Position numbers and translations under genes: made by a program. A DNA stretch of 64,000 bases from an uncultured Clostridia bacterium (lineage in GTDB: Bacteria; Bacillota_A; Clostridia; TANB77; CAG-508), in contig CALYAC010000010.1 of NCBI GenBank assembly GCA_944393405.1, positions 19,062-83,061 on the forward strand, read 5' to 3'. Below, piece after piece: positions 1 through 8,310 of this stretch; within the stretch, counting starts at the first letter, position 1, and the number at the start of each line of letters is the position of its first letter. The notes under the pieces were generated by a model that had not been told where the DNA came from, ran no database searches, and saw nothing but the letters and a program-made list of their open reading frames with translations.

Positions 1-1
1 G

Positions 2-823
2 CTTGCATCTGTATCTAAAGGATTTTGGATTACACTTACTTTTCCAGATACTCTAATTGAAATAATAAATATGCAATTTTTAGGAAGCTTACCAAGCAAT
101 ATAGGACTTATATTTGCTGTAGCTAGTTTTATATATTTGATATATATATGTATATTTAAAATAAAGAAACAAGACAAAAAAATAGATATGAAACCTGTAA
201 TTCTTTCTTTATCAATATACATTGGAATAATTATAATAGCTTTATTAGTTTCTTTATGCATGCAAAGTGTAATATTACTATATAGATACTTACTTATACT
301 TACAGGTTTATTTATTTTTATGATTTCATATATAATTGCAAAAGATAATAATAAATATAGAGTTATAGCTTTTTGTTTAATTGTACTAGTAATATCTATA
401 TTTAGTAATATAGGATTAATGAAGCAAAATTATGATAATAGAAATGAAGTATTCTTATCATATTTAGAAGAAAATATTCAAGAAGATGATATAATACTAT
501 ACTCTGACGCAATAAGTGGTGCTGTTGTAACAACATATTTTGAAAATCAATCATATTTCTATGATAAAAATCATTGGAATGTAGAAGAAGCATATAAAGC
601 ATATGCTCCATATATGAAAATAGTATATAGTATAGATGAACTAATTAAAGAATATGATGGAAGAATTATATTAGTAGAAGGAGGAGATTCTTCATCATTA
701 TTAACTGAAATTAAGCAAATGAATGATACATGTGAGACTATATCTAGAGAGGTATTTGAAACAGGTTATAAAAATAATACATATACTATAGAAATAGTAC
801 AAATTAATGAAGATACTAAATAG
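2..823 (+). CDS. C-terminal part of an integral membrane glycosyltransferase (GT39/ArnT-like), cut by the window edge
   Basis: The reading frame is open from base 2, so the gene begins upstream of the window and only its last 273 residues are seen. Four or so hydrophobic segments lie in the first 150 visible residues, followed by a soluble domain of about 120 residues that contains ILYSDAISGAVVTTYF. That arrangement of a polytopic membrane part and a C-terminal soluble domain fits the dolichyl-phosphate-mannose/ArnT-like family that moves sugars from lipid carriers outside the membrane. The catalytic N-terminal loops are out of the window, so the family call is an inference from architecture. 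No clear terminator follows. Confidence 0.55.
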   Translation, partial: LASVSKGFWITLTFPDTLIEIINMQFLGSLPSNIGLIFAVASFIYLIYICIFKIKKQDKKIDMKPVILSLSIYIGIIIIALLVSLCMQSVILLYRYLLILTGLFIFMISYIIAKDNNKYRVIAFCLIVLVISIFSNIGLMKQNYDNRNEVFLSYLEENIQEDDIILYSDAISGAVVTTYFENQSYFYDKNHWNVEEAYKAYAPYMKIVYSIDELIKEYDGRIILVEGGDSSSLLTEIKQMNDTCETISREVFETGYKNNTYTIEIVQINEDTK

Positions 824-901
824 GAAATAATAATATTATTAAGAGGTATTGATAAATTATAGATTCCACGCGATATATCCCATGATATAAGTAAATATAT
901 A

Positions 902-930
902 TTGACAATAAAAAAATGTTAAAATATAAT
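902..930 (+). promoter_or_regulatory. Sigma-A type promoter of the AIM24 gene
   Basis: TTGACA at 902-907 and TATAAT at 925-930 are separated by 17 bases, a consensus vegetative promoter. It lies just ahead of the Shine-Dalgarno site AGGGGG (947-952) of the gene starting at 960. Confidence 0.85.
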
Positions 931-959
931 GAAGGCATAATAAAAAAGGGGGAAAACAA

Positions 960-1643
960 ATGAAGTATCAAATTATAGGACAAACTGTACCAGTGGTTGA
1001 ATTAGAGTTAAACAAAGGAGAAACAGTATATACTCAAAGAGGTGGATTATGTTATGAAACAGATGGTATAGTAATGAAGACAAATGCTAGAGGTGGAGTT
1101 ATGAAAAGCCTTGGAAGAATGCTTACTGGTGAATCAATCTTTATGGCAAACTATACAGCTGATAGAGATGGAGCTAAAATTGCTTTTGCGACAACAGTTC
1201 CAGGAAATATAATTCCATTTAATTTAACAGAAAGACCATCTGGACTAGTTGTGCAAAAAGGTTCTTTCTTATGTGCAGAAGATGATGTAGAAACATCAGT
1301 AACTTTTACTAAAAAATTTGGTGCAGGGTTATTTGGAGGAGAAGGATTTATCCTTCAAAAAGTAACAGGAAATGGTACAGTATTCTTAGAAGTAGATGGA
1401 GATCCAATTGAAAAAGAATTGATGCCAGGAGAAGTATTAAAAGTAGATACTGGAAATGTAGTAGCATTTGAAACAACAGTTACTTATACAATAGAAATGG
1501 TGAGCGGATTAGGAAATATATTCTTAGGAGGAGAAGGATTATTTTTAACAAAATTAATTGGACCTGGAAAAGTTATATTACAATCACAAAACTTTAATGA
1601 TTTTGTATCAAGAGTTGCTCCAGCAAGTCCAAAGAATCAATAA
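960..1643 (+). CDS. AIM24 / TIGR00266 family protein
   Basis: This 227-residue soluble protein has the all-beta, glycine-rich pattern of the AIM24 (TIGR00266) family, with the repeats GLFGGEGFILQKVTGNG and GNIFLGGEGLFLTKLIGPG typical of its trimeric beta-barrel fold. The function in bacteria is unknown; the name comes from a mitochondrial relative. It has its own consensus promoter and a hairpin after the stop, so it is probably monocistronic. The start follows AGGGGG with seven bases of spacing. Length is normal for the family. Confidence 0.85.
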   Translation: MKYQIIGQTVPVVELELNKGETVYTQRGGLCYETDGIVMKTNARGGVMKSLGRMLTGESIFMANYTADRDGAKIAFATTVPGNIIPFNLTERPSGLVVQKGSFLCAEDDVETSVTFTKKFGAGLFGGEGFILQKVTGNGTVFLEVDGDPIEKELMPGEVLKVDTGNVVAFETTVTYTIEMVSGLGNIFLGGEGLFLTKLIGPGKVILQSQNFNDFVSRVAPASPKNQ

Positions 1644-1650
1644 AAAAGTT

Positions 1651-1680
1651 GATAGTGGTAATCTTATTACCACTATCTTT
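1651..1680 (+). terminator. Hairpin terminator after the AIM24 gene
   Basis: A perfect 12-bp stem (GATAGTGGTAAT, 1651-1662, with 1666-1677) and a 3-base loop are followed by a short T run. The T run is short, so termination may be partial. Confidence 0.6.
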
Positions 1681-1720
1681 ATGTGAAATATAGTTTTTTA
1701 TGATATTTTATAGTATTTTC

Positions 1721-1749
1721 TTGATAGCAATTACATAAAATGGTATAAT
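1721..1749 (+). promoter_or_regulatory. Promoter of the Asp23-like / cmk-plsC operon
   Basis: TTGATA at 1721-1726 and TATAAT at 1744-1749 have 17-base spacing and an extended TGG element before the -10 box. The next gene starts at 1773. Confidence 0.75.
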
Positions 1750-1772
1750 CAAAACTGGAGAGTGAAGAGAAA

Positions 1773-2618
1773 ATGATATTTGAAAACAAAACAAAAGTAT
1801 ATGCATTTGTAGGACCATCAGGAACAGGGAAAAGTTATAGAGCGCAAATGGTTGCAAGTGAAAATAATATAAAATATATAATAGATGATGGATTACTCAT
1901 AAAAGAAAATGATGTGATTGCAGGAAGTTCTGCAAAAAAAGCACCAACCAAAATAGAAACCGTAAAGAAAGCCATTTTTATAGATAAAAAAGATAGAAAC
2001 GAAATGAGAGAAGCTATAAGAAAAGTAAAACCAGATGCAATACTAATATTAGGCACTTCTGATGGAATGATTGAAAAAATAACAGAAAATTTAGGCTTAC
2101 CAAAACCAGAAAAAACTATATATATAAACGAAGTAGCAACAGAAACTGAAATGGAAACAGCAAGAAGAATAAGAACAACAGAGGGAAAACATGTTATTCC
2201 AGTGCCTACATTTGAAATAAAAAGAGATTTTGCAGGATATATATTAGATCCTCTTCAAATATTTAAATATAGAAGAAATGATACTCCATATATGTCTGAA
2301 AAATCAATTATAAGACCAACATTCAGTTATTTAGGAAAATTTACAATATCAGATACAGTTTTTAGACAAATTGTAGAATATATATCTAAAAAAACAGAAG
2401 GAATACATAGAGTTTCAAGAGTAAGAGTTGAAAATACAGTAGGAGCAACAAATATTTATGTGGAAGTTTACGTGATATTTGGATATAATATAGTTAATGT
2501 ATTAAGAGAGTTTAAACAAAAAGTAAAAAAAGAGATAGAAAGGTTAACTACAATGAATGTGCAAGAAGTTTCAGTTCTTGCAAAAGGAATACATATGCCA
2601 GAAAGAGAGGAAAAATAG
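1773..2618 (+). CDS. P-loop NTPase fused to an Asp23/Gls24-like domain
   Basis: The 281-residue protein opens with a Walker A motif, FVGPSGTGKSYRAQ (about residues 12-25), in a compact P-loop domain that runs to about residue 190. The C-terminal part, about residues 195-275, includes RVENTVGATNIYVEVYVIF and matches the Asp23/Gls24 (alkaline shock protein) pattern. No membrane segment is present. Asp23 domains are linked to envelope stress in Firmicutes; what the ATPase does here is not known. It sits directly upstream of cmk-plsC with no gap (stop at 2616-2618, next ATG at 2619), so the two are co-translated. Confidence 0.7.
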   Translation: MIFENKTKVYAFVGPSGTGKSYRAQMVASENNIKYIIDDGLLIKENDVIAGSSAKKAPTKIETVKKAIFIDKKDRNEMREAIRKVKPDAILILGTSDGMIEKITENLGLPKPEKTIYINEVATETEMETARRIRTTEGKHVIPVPTFEIKRDFAGYILDPLQIFKYRRNDTPYMSEKSIIRPTFSYLGKFTISDTVFRQIVEYISKKTEGIHRVSRVRVENTVGATNIYVEVYVIFGYNIVNVLREFKQKVKKEIERLTTMNVQEVSVLAKGIHMPEREEK

Positions 2619-3908
2619 ATGTCATTTATAGTAGCAATTGATGGTCCTGCAGGAACAGGAAAAGGAACAGTAACAGGAATATTATCAAAAAAATTTAAAT
2701 TATTAAATATTGATACTGGTGCAACATATAGATGTGTAACTTTAGATATGATTAACAAAAACATAAGTATTGATGATTTAGATAAAATAAAAGAATTATT
2801 AAAAAATATTAAAATAGAATTAAAGATAGAAAATAATATTCAAAAAGTTTATTTAAATGGAGAAGATGTTACAGAAAAGATAAGAAGCAAAGAAGTAACA
2901 TCTTTAGTATCACAAGTTTCTAGTATAAAGGAAGTACGTTTAAGTATGGTAAACCTTCAAAGAAAGATGGCAGAAGGAAAAGACGTTATAATGGAGGGAA
3001 GAGATATTGGAACATATGTATTTCCAAAAGCAGATGTAAAAATATACTTAGATGCCGATGTTGAAGAAAGAGCCAAAAGAAGATTTGCTCAAAATAGAGA
3101 AAAAGGCATAAATATGTCATATGTAGAAATATTAGAAAATATTAAAAAAAGAGATGAAAATGATAGAAAAAAAGAAATAGGTGCATTAAAAGTAGCAGAA
3201 GATGCAGAGGTAATAGATAGTACAACAAAGAGTATAAAACAAGTTGTAAGAGAAATAAGTAGTGTAATAATTGAGAAAAAAAGAGAAATAAAGCAAACAA
3301 AAAAAATATATAAGATAAGAAAAGAAAATGCTTGGAAGAAATTTGTTAGAAAGATAGTAAAAGTTATTTTAAAAACAGCATATAGAATAGCTTTTAGAGT
3401 GAAAATAACTGGAAAAGTTCCAGAAGATGGAGCATATATTTTATGTTGTAATCATATAAATTATCTTGATGCTGCAGCAATAGTATTATTTAACAAGAGA
3501 AAAGTAAATTTTGTAGCTAAAGAAGATTTATTTACACATGGAATATTAAATTGGTTAGGACATTTATTTGATGCAATTCCAATAAAAAGAAATATGCAAG
3601 ATATAGAAGCAATGAAAAGATGTCTAAAGGCATTGAAAAATGGAGAACTTCTAGGAATATTTCCTGAAGGAACAAGAAAAGGTATGGAAAAAAATATGAA
3701 AGCTAAAAATGGTGCAGCTTTCATGGCAATTAAGGGTAAGGTGAAAGTAATACCTGTAGGTATCCATGGTACATTTAAACCTTTTAGCAAAGTATATATG
3801 AACTATGGTGAACCTATAGATTTGAGTGGTTATACAAAAGATGATTTAGATAAAGCAACAGACATTATTATGGAGCAAATAGTTATGTTGACAAAAAAAG
3901 AAGATTAA
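2619..3908 (+). CDS. cmk-plsC: Fusion of cytidylate kinase and 1-acyl-glycerol-3-phosphate acyltransferase
   Basis: The protein has 429 residues in two enzymes. Residues 1 to about 215 are cytidylate kinase, with the P-loop IDGPAGTGKGTV, the substrate segment NIDTGATYRCV and MEGRDIGTYVFP; it phosphorylates CMP/dCMP. Residues from about 250 to the end are a PlsC-type acyltransferase, with the HX4D motif in NHINYLD and the FPEGTR motif, acting in phosphatidic acid synthesis at the membrane. A basic linker joins them. The reading frame is continuous. In many Clostridia these are separate neighbouring genes, so this is probably a fusion of neighbours. The start has AGAGAGG eight bases upstream. 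Confidence 0.9.
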   Translation: MSFIVAIDGPAGTGKGTVTGILSKKFKLLNIDTGATYRCVTLDMINKNISIDDLDKIKELLKNIKIELKIENNIQKVYLNGEDVTEKIRSKEVTSLVSQVSSIKEVRLSMVNLQRKMAEGKDVIMEGRDIGTYVFPKADVKIYLDADVEERAKRRFAQNREKGINMSYVEILENIKKRDENDRKKEIGALKVAEDAEVIDSTTKSIKQVVREISSVIIEKKREIKQTKKIYKIRKENAWKKFVRKIVKVILKTAYRIAFRVKITGKVPEDGAYILCCNHINYLDAAAIVLFNKRKVNFVAKEDLFTHGILNWLGHLFDAIPIKRNMQDIEAMKRCLKALKNGELLGIFPEGTRKGMEKNMKAKNGAAFMAIKGKVKVIPVGIHGTFKPFSKVYMNYGEPIDLSGYTKDDLDKATDIIMEQIVMLTKKED

Positions 3909-3916
3909 TGTATAAT
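3888..3916 (+). promoter_or_regulatory. Promoter of typA inside the end of cmk-plsC
   Basis: TTGACA at 3888-3893 and TATAAT at 3911-3916 are 17 bases apart. The -35 box overlaps the last codons of the upstream gene, giving typA its own transcript with a leader of about 110 bases. Confidence 0.8.
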
Positions 3917-3960
3917 ATTAAAAGTTAAAAAAGGGTAATTATATAAAAATATAGAATAAA

Positions 3961-3999
3961 TAATATATTAAATTCTTTACAGAAGTCTTTAATATATTA
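3961..3999 (+). promoter_or_regulatory. Inverted repeat in the typA leader
   Basis: TAATATATTAAA (3961-3972) and TTTAATATATTA (3988-3999) form a perfect 12-bp stem around a 15-base loop, in the leader between the typA promoter and its Shine-Dalgarno site. The stem is pure A/T and is followed by TTTATT, so it may be a weak attenuator or simply a structured leader. Confidence 0.4.
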
Positions 4000-4030
4000 T
4001 TTATTGCAGTTTAAAAGAGAGGTAGAAGAA

Positions 4031-5845
4031 ATGAATAACGAAAAAATAAGAAATGTAGCAATAATAGCACACGTTGATCATGGTAAAACAACTTTAGTTG
4101 ATGCACTTTTAAAACAAAGCCATGTATTTAGAGAAAACGAACAAGTTGATGAGAGAATAATGGATTCAAATGCAATAGAAAAGGAAAGAGGAATAACTAT
4201 CTTATCAAAAAATACATCTGTAATGTATAATGGAGTAAAAATTAATATAGTAGATACTCCTGGTCATGCGGATTTCGGAGGAGAAGTTGAGCGTGTTTTA
4301 AAGATGGTTGATGGAGTTCTTTTATTAGTTGATGCATTTGAAGGACCAATGCCTCAAACAAGAGAAGTTTTAAAGAAATCATTAGCATTAAATTTAAAAC
4401 CAATAGTAATTATAAATAAAATAGATAGACCTGGAGCTGAACCACTTAAAGTTGTAGATAAAGTTTTAGAATTGTTTATAGAATTAAATGCAAATGATGA
4501 TCAATTAGATTTTCCTGTAATATATGCATCTGCTAAAAATGGAATTGCAAAAATGCATTTACAAGATGAAAGCGATAATGTAAATTGTATATTTGATACT
4601 ATAATTTCTAATATAGAACCACCTAAATGTGATATGGATGGAAGCATGCAGATGCTTGTATCAAATATAGATTATGATGATTATTTAGGAAGAATAGCAG
4701 TTGGAAGAATAGAGAGAGGAACAATTAATTCAGGAATGAGTGTTGCAATTTGTAAGAGCGAAAAAACAGAAAATGGTAAAATTGCAAAATTATTCACTTA
4801 TGAAGGACTAAAAAGAGTCGAAACAGATTCTGTATCAGCAGGAGATATAGTTTGTTTATCAGGTATAGCAGATATAAATATTGGTGATACAATTTGTGAT
4901 ATAAATAATCCAGAAAAAATTCCATTTGTAGATATTGATGAACCAACTGTATCTATGACATTTAGTGTAAATAATGGACCTTTTGCAGGAAAAGAAGGAC
5001 AATTTGTTACATCAAGACATATTCGTGATAGATTAATGAAAGAACTTGAAAGAAATGTAAGTTTACGTGTAAAAGAAACTGATTCAGCAGACAGTTTTGA
5101 AGTATGTGGACGTGGTGAATTACACTTATCAGTATTAATTGAAAATATGAGAAGAGAAGGATTTGAACTTTTAGTTTCTCGTCCAAAAGTTATATTTAAA
5201 GAAATAGATGGTGTAAAATGCGAACCAATCGAAAGATTAGTTGTAAATGTACCAGATGATTGTATTGGTAATGTTATAGAAAAACTTGGAAGACGTAAAG
5301 CAGAGATGTTAAATATGGAACCAGCTGAAGCAGGACATACAAAAGTTGAATTTAAAATACCTGCTAGAGGAATTATTGGATATAGAACAGAATTCTTAAC
5401 AGATACAAAAGGTGAAGGTACTATGAATAGTATATTTGACTGTTATGAACCATATAAAGGAGAAATTCAATCAAGAACAAGAGGTGTTCTAGTAGCATTT
5501 GAACAAGGAACATCCGTAACATATGGTTTATACAATGCACAAGAAAGAGGAGAATTATTCATCGGTGCTGGAGTGGATGTATATGAAGGTATGATTGTTG
5601 GAATAAATGCTAGAAATGAAGATATTTCAATAAATGTATGTAAAGAAAAACATTTAACAAATACAAGAGCATCAGGATCAGATGAAGCATTAAGACTAGT
5701 TCCACCAATTCAATTATCATTAGAAAAAGCTATCGAATTTATACAAGATGATGAATTAGTAGAAGTAACACCAAAAAATATTCGTCTAAGAAAGAAAATA
5801 TTAGATAGCAAGACAAGAGAAAGAGAAGCAAGAAGAAAAGTTTAA
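4031..5845 (+). CDS. typA: Translational GTPase TypA/BipA
   Basis: This is a ribosome-associated GTPase of the EF-G family, 604 residues, normal for TypA. The G motifs AHVDHGKTTL, DTPGHADF and NKID are intact, and the C-terminal TypA-specific domain has PARGIIGYRTEFLTDTKG. The frame extends upstream to a TTG at 4004, but AGAGAGG ending at about 4022 points to the ATG at 4031, giving the usual MNNEKIRNVAIIAHVDHG start. TypA acts in 50S subunit biogenesis and stress adaptation. The gene has its own promoter and a strong terminator at 5879. Confidence 0.95.
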   Translation: MNNEKIRNVAIIAHVDHGKTTLVDALLKQSHVFRENEQVDERIMDSNAIEKERGITILSKNTSVMYNGVKINIVDTPGHADFGGEVERVLKMVDGVLLLVDAFEGPMPQTREVLKKSLALNLKPIVIINKIDRPGAEPLKVVDKVLELFIELNANDDQLDFPVIYASAKNGIAKMHLQDESDNVNCIFDTIISNIEPPKCDMDGSMQMLVSNIDYDDYLGRIAVGRIERGTINSGMSVAICKSEKTENGKIAKLFTYEGLKRVETDSVSAGDIVCLSGIADINIGDTICDINNPEKIPFVDIDEPTVSMTFSVNNGPFAGKEGQFVTSRHIRDRLMKELERNVSLRVKETDSADSFEVCGRGELHLSVLIENMRREGFELLVSRPKVIFKEIDGVKCEPIERLVVNVPDDCIGNVIEKLGRRKAEMLNMEPAEAGHTKVEFKIPARGIIGYRTEFLTDTKGEGTMNSIFDCYEPYKGEIQSRTRGVLVAFEQGTSVTYGLYNAQERGELFIGAGVDVYEGMIVGINARNEDISINVCKEKHLTNTRASGSDEALRLVPPIQLSLEKAIEFIQDDELVEVTPKNIRLRKKILDSKTREREARRKV

Positions 5846-5855
5846 ATTTACAATT

Positions 5856-5878
5856 GGGGACGGACTTGTTTTGCAAAA
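5856..5878 (+). repeat. REP-like dispersed repeat, copy 1
   Basis: GGGGACGGACTTGTTTTG and the AAAA-ending tail that follows match a second copy at 54439-54461 at 21 of 23 positions. The G-rich core is unlike the surrounding AT-rich DNA. GGGGACGG cores are known from short REP-type elements in other Firmicutes. Confidence 0.6.
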
Positions 5879-5918
5879 GATGATAAATTAGATGTTTTCT
5901 CTAATTTATCATCTTTTT
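5879..5918 (+). terminator. Terminator of typA
   Basis: A perfect 14-bp stem (GATGATAAATTAGA, 5879-5892, with 5900-5913) and a 7-base loop are followed by TTTTTAT. It abuts the REP-like repeat. Confidence 0.9.
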
Positions 5919-5974
5919 ATCTATTAAAAGATTCTCATTCCTATTAGATAAAAAATATAAAAAAGGAGCAAAAA

Positions 5975-6565
5975 ATGAACAAAAACGAGTTAGCTAAGAT
6001 AAAGAAAAAAGCATTAGAGGATCATATTCCAATTATTATGGATGATACATTAAAGGTAATAGAAAATATATTAAAAGAAAATAAACCAAGTAGAATTTTA
6101 GAAATTGGAACAGCTGTAGGATATTCTGCAATTTGTTTTTCTGAATTTTTAAGTGAAAATGGAAAAATAGATACTATAGAAAGAGAAAAAGATAGAGTAG
6201 AAGAAGCTTTAGTAAATATAAAAAAAGCAGAAGTAGAAGAAAAAATAAACATTATAGAAGGAGATGCTGTTGAAATTTTACCAACACTAAATGAGACATA
6301 TGATGTTGTGTTTATAGATGCATCCAAGGGAAAATATCCATTTTTTTTAAAAGAAGCTTTGAGAATGTTAGGAAAAAATGGAATAATATTTGCAGATAAT
6401 GTTTTATATAAAGGATATGTATTAAGTGACTATAATAAGCATAAACAACGTACTGCAGTTAGAAATTTAAGAGAATTTTTAGCAGAATTACAGGCAAATA
6501 CTTCTTTAGAAACAAAAATATTAGAAGTTGGAGATGGATTAGCAATTGCTAAAAAAATTAAATAA
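5975..6565 (+). CDS. trmR: O-methyltransferase, tRNA 5-hydroxyuridine methyltransferase TrmR-like
   Basis: A 196-residue class I SAM methyltransferase with the glycine-rich motif LEIGTAVGYSAICFSE, the acidic motif II region IDTIERE and VFIDASKGKYPFF, which carries the metal/substrate Asp. It matches the YrrM/TrmR group that methylates 5-hydroxyuridine at the wobble position of tRNA to 5-methoxyuridine. A U32-family protein, the class that makes the 5-hydroxyuridine, lies at 8311, which supports this reading, although small catechol-type O-methyltransferases look alike. AAAGGAG precedes the ATG. Confidence 0.8.
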   Translation: MNKNELAKIKKKALEDHIPIIMDDTLKVIENILKENKPSRILEIGTAVGYSAICFSEFLSENGKIDTIEREKDRVEEALVNIKKAEVEEKINIIEGDAVEILPTLNETYDVVFIDASKGKYPFFLKEALRMLGKNGIIFADNVLYKGYVLSDYNKHKQRTAVRNLREFLAELQANTSLETKILEVGDGLAIAKKIK

Positions 6566-6586
6566 TAATACGAAATAATTAATAAG

Positions 6587-6619
6587 GCGCCTGCGGGAGT
6601 TTCCCACAGACGCATTTTT
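6587..6619. terminator. Shared terminator between trmR and the convergent small gene
   Basis: GCGCCTGCGGGA (6587-6598) faces TCCCACAGACGC (6602-6613) across a 3-base loop. Read on the minus strand the two irregular pairs are G-U wobbles; read on the plus strand they are C-A mismatches, but the plus side has the T run (ATTTTTA). The GC-rich stem most likely came with the minus-strand gene ending at 6637. Confidence 0.65.
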
Positions 6620-6636
6620 AAGGAATAAAGAACATC

Positions 6637-6846
6637 TTAGATTCCGTATTTCTGAAACAGTTTTAAAACGATAGGATCTGTGCAATGAGGTATGCTGTAA
6701 TCATCAGCAATTGCTTCTTTGATGAGAAGCTCCACCCTTTCATAATCCCCCTTATCTACTGCGTCATTAAATTGACGTGTCCAGAAACGTTCATCTTGTT
6801 CATGTTCCCAAGCGGCCATCCGCTCTCCATATGTTGTCCGAGCCAT
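6637..6846 (-). CDS. Small hypothetical protein with atypical base composition
   Basis: A 69-residue acidic soluble protein starting MARTTYGERMAAWEHEQDER; I do not recognise the family. The C-terminal part (DKGDYERVELLIKEAIADDYS) looks helical, like a short ankyrin or TPR-like pair. The frame extends further upstream, but AAGGAGG lies eight bases before the ATG at 6846 and decides the start. By hand count 47 of 120 bases in 6661-6780 are G or C, well above its neighbours. It stands alone between convergent trmR and a codirectional membrane gene, with TATAAT-like boxes upstream and a GC-rich terminator. Recent acquisition is likely. Confidence 0.65.
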   Translation of the reverse strand: MARTTYGERMAAWEHEQDERFWTRQFNDAVDKGDYERVELLIKEAIADDYSIPHCTDPIVLKLFQKYGI

Positions 6847-6925
6847 AATGCTTACCTCCTTACATGCAAACATACGTTACATAATTAAATTATACAACAT
6901 TATACAAAGAAAGTCTACAATAATA

Positions 6926-6950
6926 AAAAAGGATTATTTAAATCCTTTTT
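6926..6950 (-). terminator. Terminator of the minus-strand CmpB-like gene
   Basis: AAAAAGGATT (6926-6935) pairs with AATCCTTTTT (6941-6950), a 10-bp stem with a 5-base loop that begins inside the stop codon of the gene ending at 6949. On the minus strand it ends in a T run. Confidence 0.7.
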
Positions 6951-7563
6951 AAATCAAATATCTAATAAAAGATAAAACTGTATCAGTAATAAATGCTCCA
7001 AATAAAATATATACAATTGTTACTTGTAGGCTATATGGTATTTTAGAAAGAATTATATTTATTTTTCTTTTGAAAAATGGGTATATAAAATTAATAAATA
7101 GTATTGCAATTATTCCCCAAGCAAATGAGTAAAAAATACTTACTCTACCATTTAAATTTAAAAATTCATTTGTATAGTCCCACCATTTTAAAGAAAACAA
7201 TGCTTCCATCCAAAAGCTTACCATATACTCAAAAATGGTAAATACAACGGCTGCATATATAAATAACTTTAAATTATGTTTTTTGTAGGTACTATAAAAC
7301 ATAATAAGGATTATAGCACCCCAACCATATATTGGGCATAATGGTCCATATAAAAAACCTCTCTTAGTAAAATGACCTAAAGAATAGAAACTAAATGCTG
7401 TTTCTAAGAGCCATCCTACAATAGCGAAAACTAAAAAATATATAAAATATAAATATAATCTTGGTAATTTTTTTCTATCTTCTCTTATCTTTACAAATTT
7501 ATTTTTTTTCTTGGAATTATCATTTGTATCTGGTTTTGCATCTATTGATATATTATTTTCCAT
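6949..7563 (-). CDS. Putative ABC-transporter type IV (CmpB-like) membrane protein
   Basis: A 204-residue membrane protein with five or six hydrophobic segments after a charged, Asn/Lys-rich N-terminal tail. YFLVFAIVGWLLETAFSFYSLGHFTKRGFLYGP matches the family called ABC-transporter type IV/CmpB in Pfam, whose real function is not established. The longest frame starts at 7581, but AAAGGA lies between that ATG and the one at 7563, so the latter is chosen (MENNISIDAK). It is monocistronic, with a terminator at its stop codon. Confidence 0.75.
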   Translation of the reverse strand: MENNISIDAKPDTNDNSKKKNKFVKIREDRKKLPRLYLYFIYFLVFAIVGWLLETAFSFYSLGHFTKRGFLYGPLCPIYGWGAIILIMFYSTYKKHNLKLFIYAAVVFTIFEYMVSFWMEALFSLKWWDYTNEFLNLNGRVSIFYSFAWGIIAILFINFIYPFFKRKINIILSKIPYSLQVTIVYILFGAFITDTVLSFIRYLI

Positions 7564-7703
7564 GTTATTAATTCCTTTCATAAAAATACAATATATATAA
7601 TACCAAATTTATGCTAAAAAGTAAATTATATTAAGAAAAAATTAAATAAGATAGGGTAAATTTAAAAATAATATATACATTTACTTTAAGTAAGCTCTTT
7701 TAT

Positions 7704-7733
7704 TTGAGTAAAAAAAGTAGTATAATATATAAT
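7704..7733 (+). promoter_or_regulatory. Promoter of trmL and the U32 gene
   Basis: TTGAGT at 7704-7709 and TATAAT at 7728-7733 are 18 bases apart; an overlapping TATAAT lies at 7721. The gene starts at 7763. Confidence 0.6.
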
Positions 7734-7762
7734 GTCGTAAATGAAAAGGAGTAGATATATAA

Positions 7763-8272
7763 ATGAAATTAAATATAGTATTAGTAGAACCAGAAATACC
7801 ACAAAATACAGGAAATATAGCTAGAACTTGTGCAGCAATTGGAGCTAAACTTCACCTAGTTTATCCATTAGGATTTAGCATATCTGAAAAGGCTGTTAAA
7901 CGTGCAGGTTTAGATTATTGGGATAAGTTAGAAATTGAAGAACATTTATCTTTAGAAAAATTTTTAGAGAAATATAAACCAGAAGAGAATAATATGTTTT
8001 TAGTAACTACAAAAGGAAAACATGTATATTCAGAACCTAAGTATGAAGAAATGGATGAAGTATTTGCTCTTTTTGGGAAAGAAACGAAAGGGTTACCAGA
8101 AGATTTCTTACTAAAATATATAGATAAAACAATTAGAATACCAATGAGAAAAACTTTAAGATCTTTAAATTTAGCAAATTCTGTAGCAATAGTTGCATAT
8201 GATATAGTAAGACATACAGAATTTAGTGGATTAGAAGAAATAAGTGGATATTTTGATGAAAGATTAAAATAA
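7763..8272 (+). CDS. trmL: tRNA (cytidine/uridine-2'-O-)-methyltransferase TrmL
   Basis: This 169-residue SPOUT-class enzyme methylates the ribose of the wobble nucleotide (position 34) of leucine tRNAs. It starts with the hallmark LVEPEIPQNTGNIARTCAA and contains FGKETKGLPEDFL and the knot segment IPMRKTLRSLNLANSVAIVAYD. Length is typical. AAGGAG lies ten bases upstream of the ATG. It is followed after 38 bases by the U32 gene, forming a tRNA-modification pair. Confidence 0.93.
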   Translation: MKLNIVLVEPEIPQNTGNIARTCAAIGAKLHLVYPLGFSISEKAVKRAGLDYWDKLEIEEHLSLEKFLEKYKPEENNMFLVTTKGKHVYSEPKYEEMDEVFALFGKETKGLPEDFLLKYIDKTIRIPMRKTLRSLNLANSVAIVAYDIVRHTEFSGLEEISGYFDERLK

Positions 8273-8310
8273 AATTATTAAAAAATGAAATAAGAAAGGA
8301 ACAAATTATT

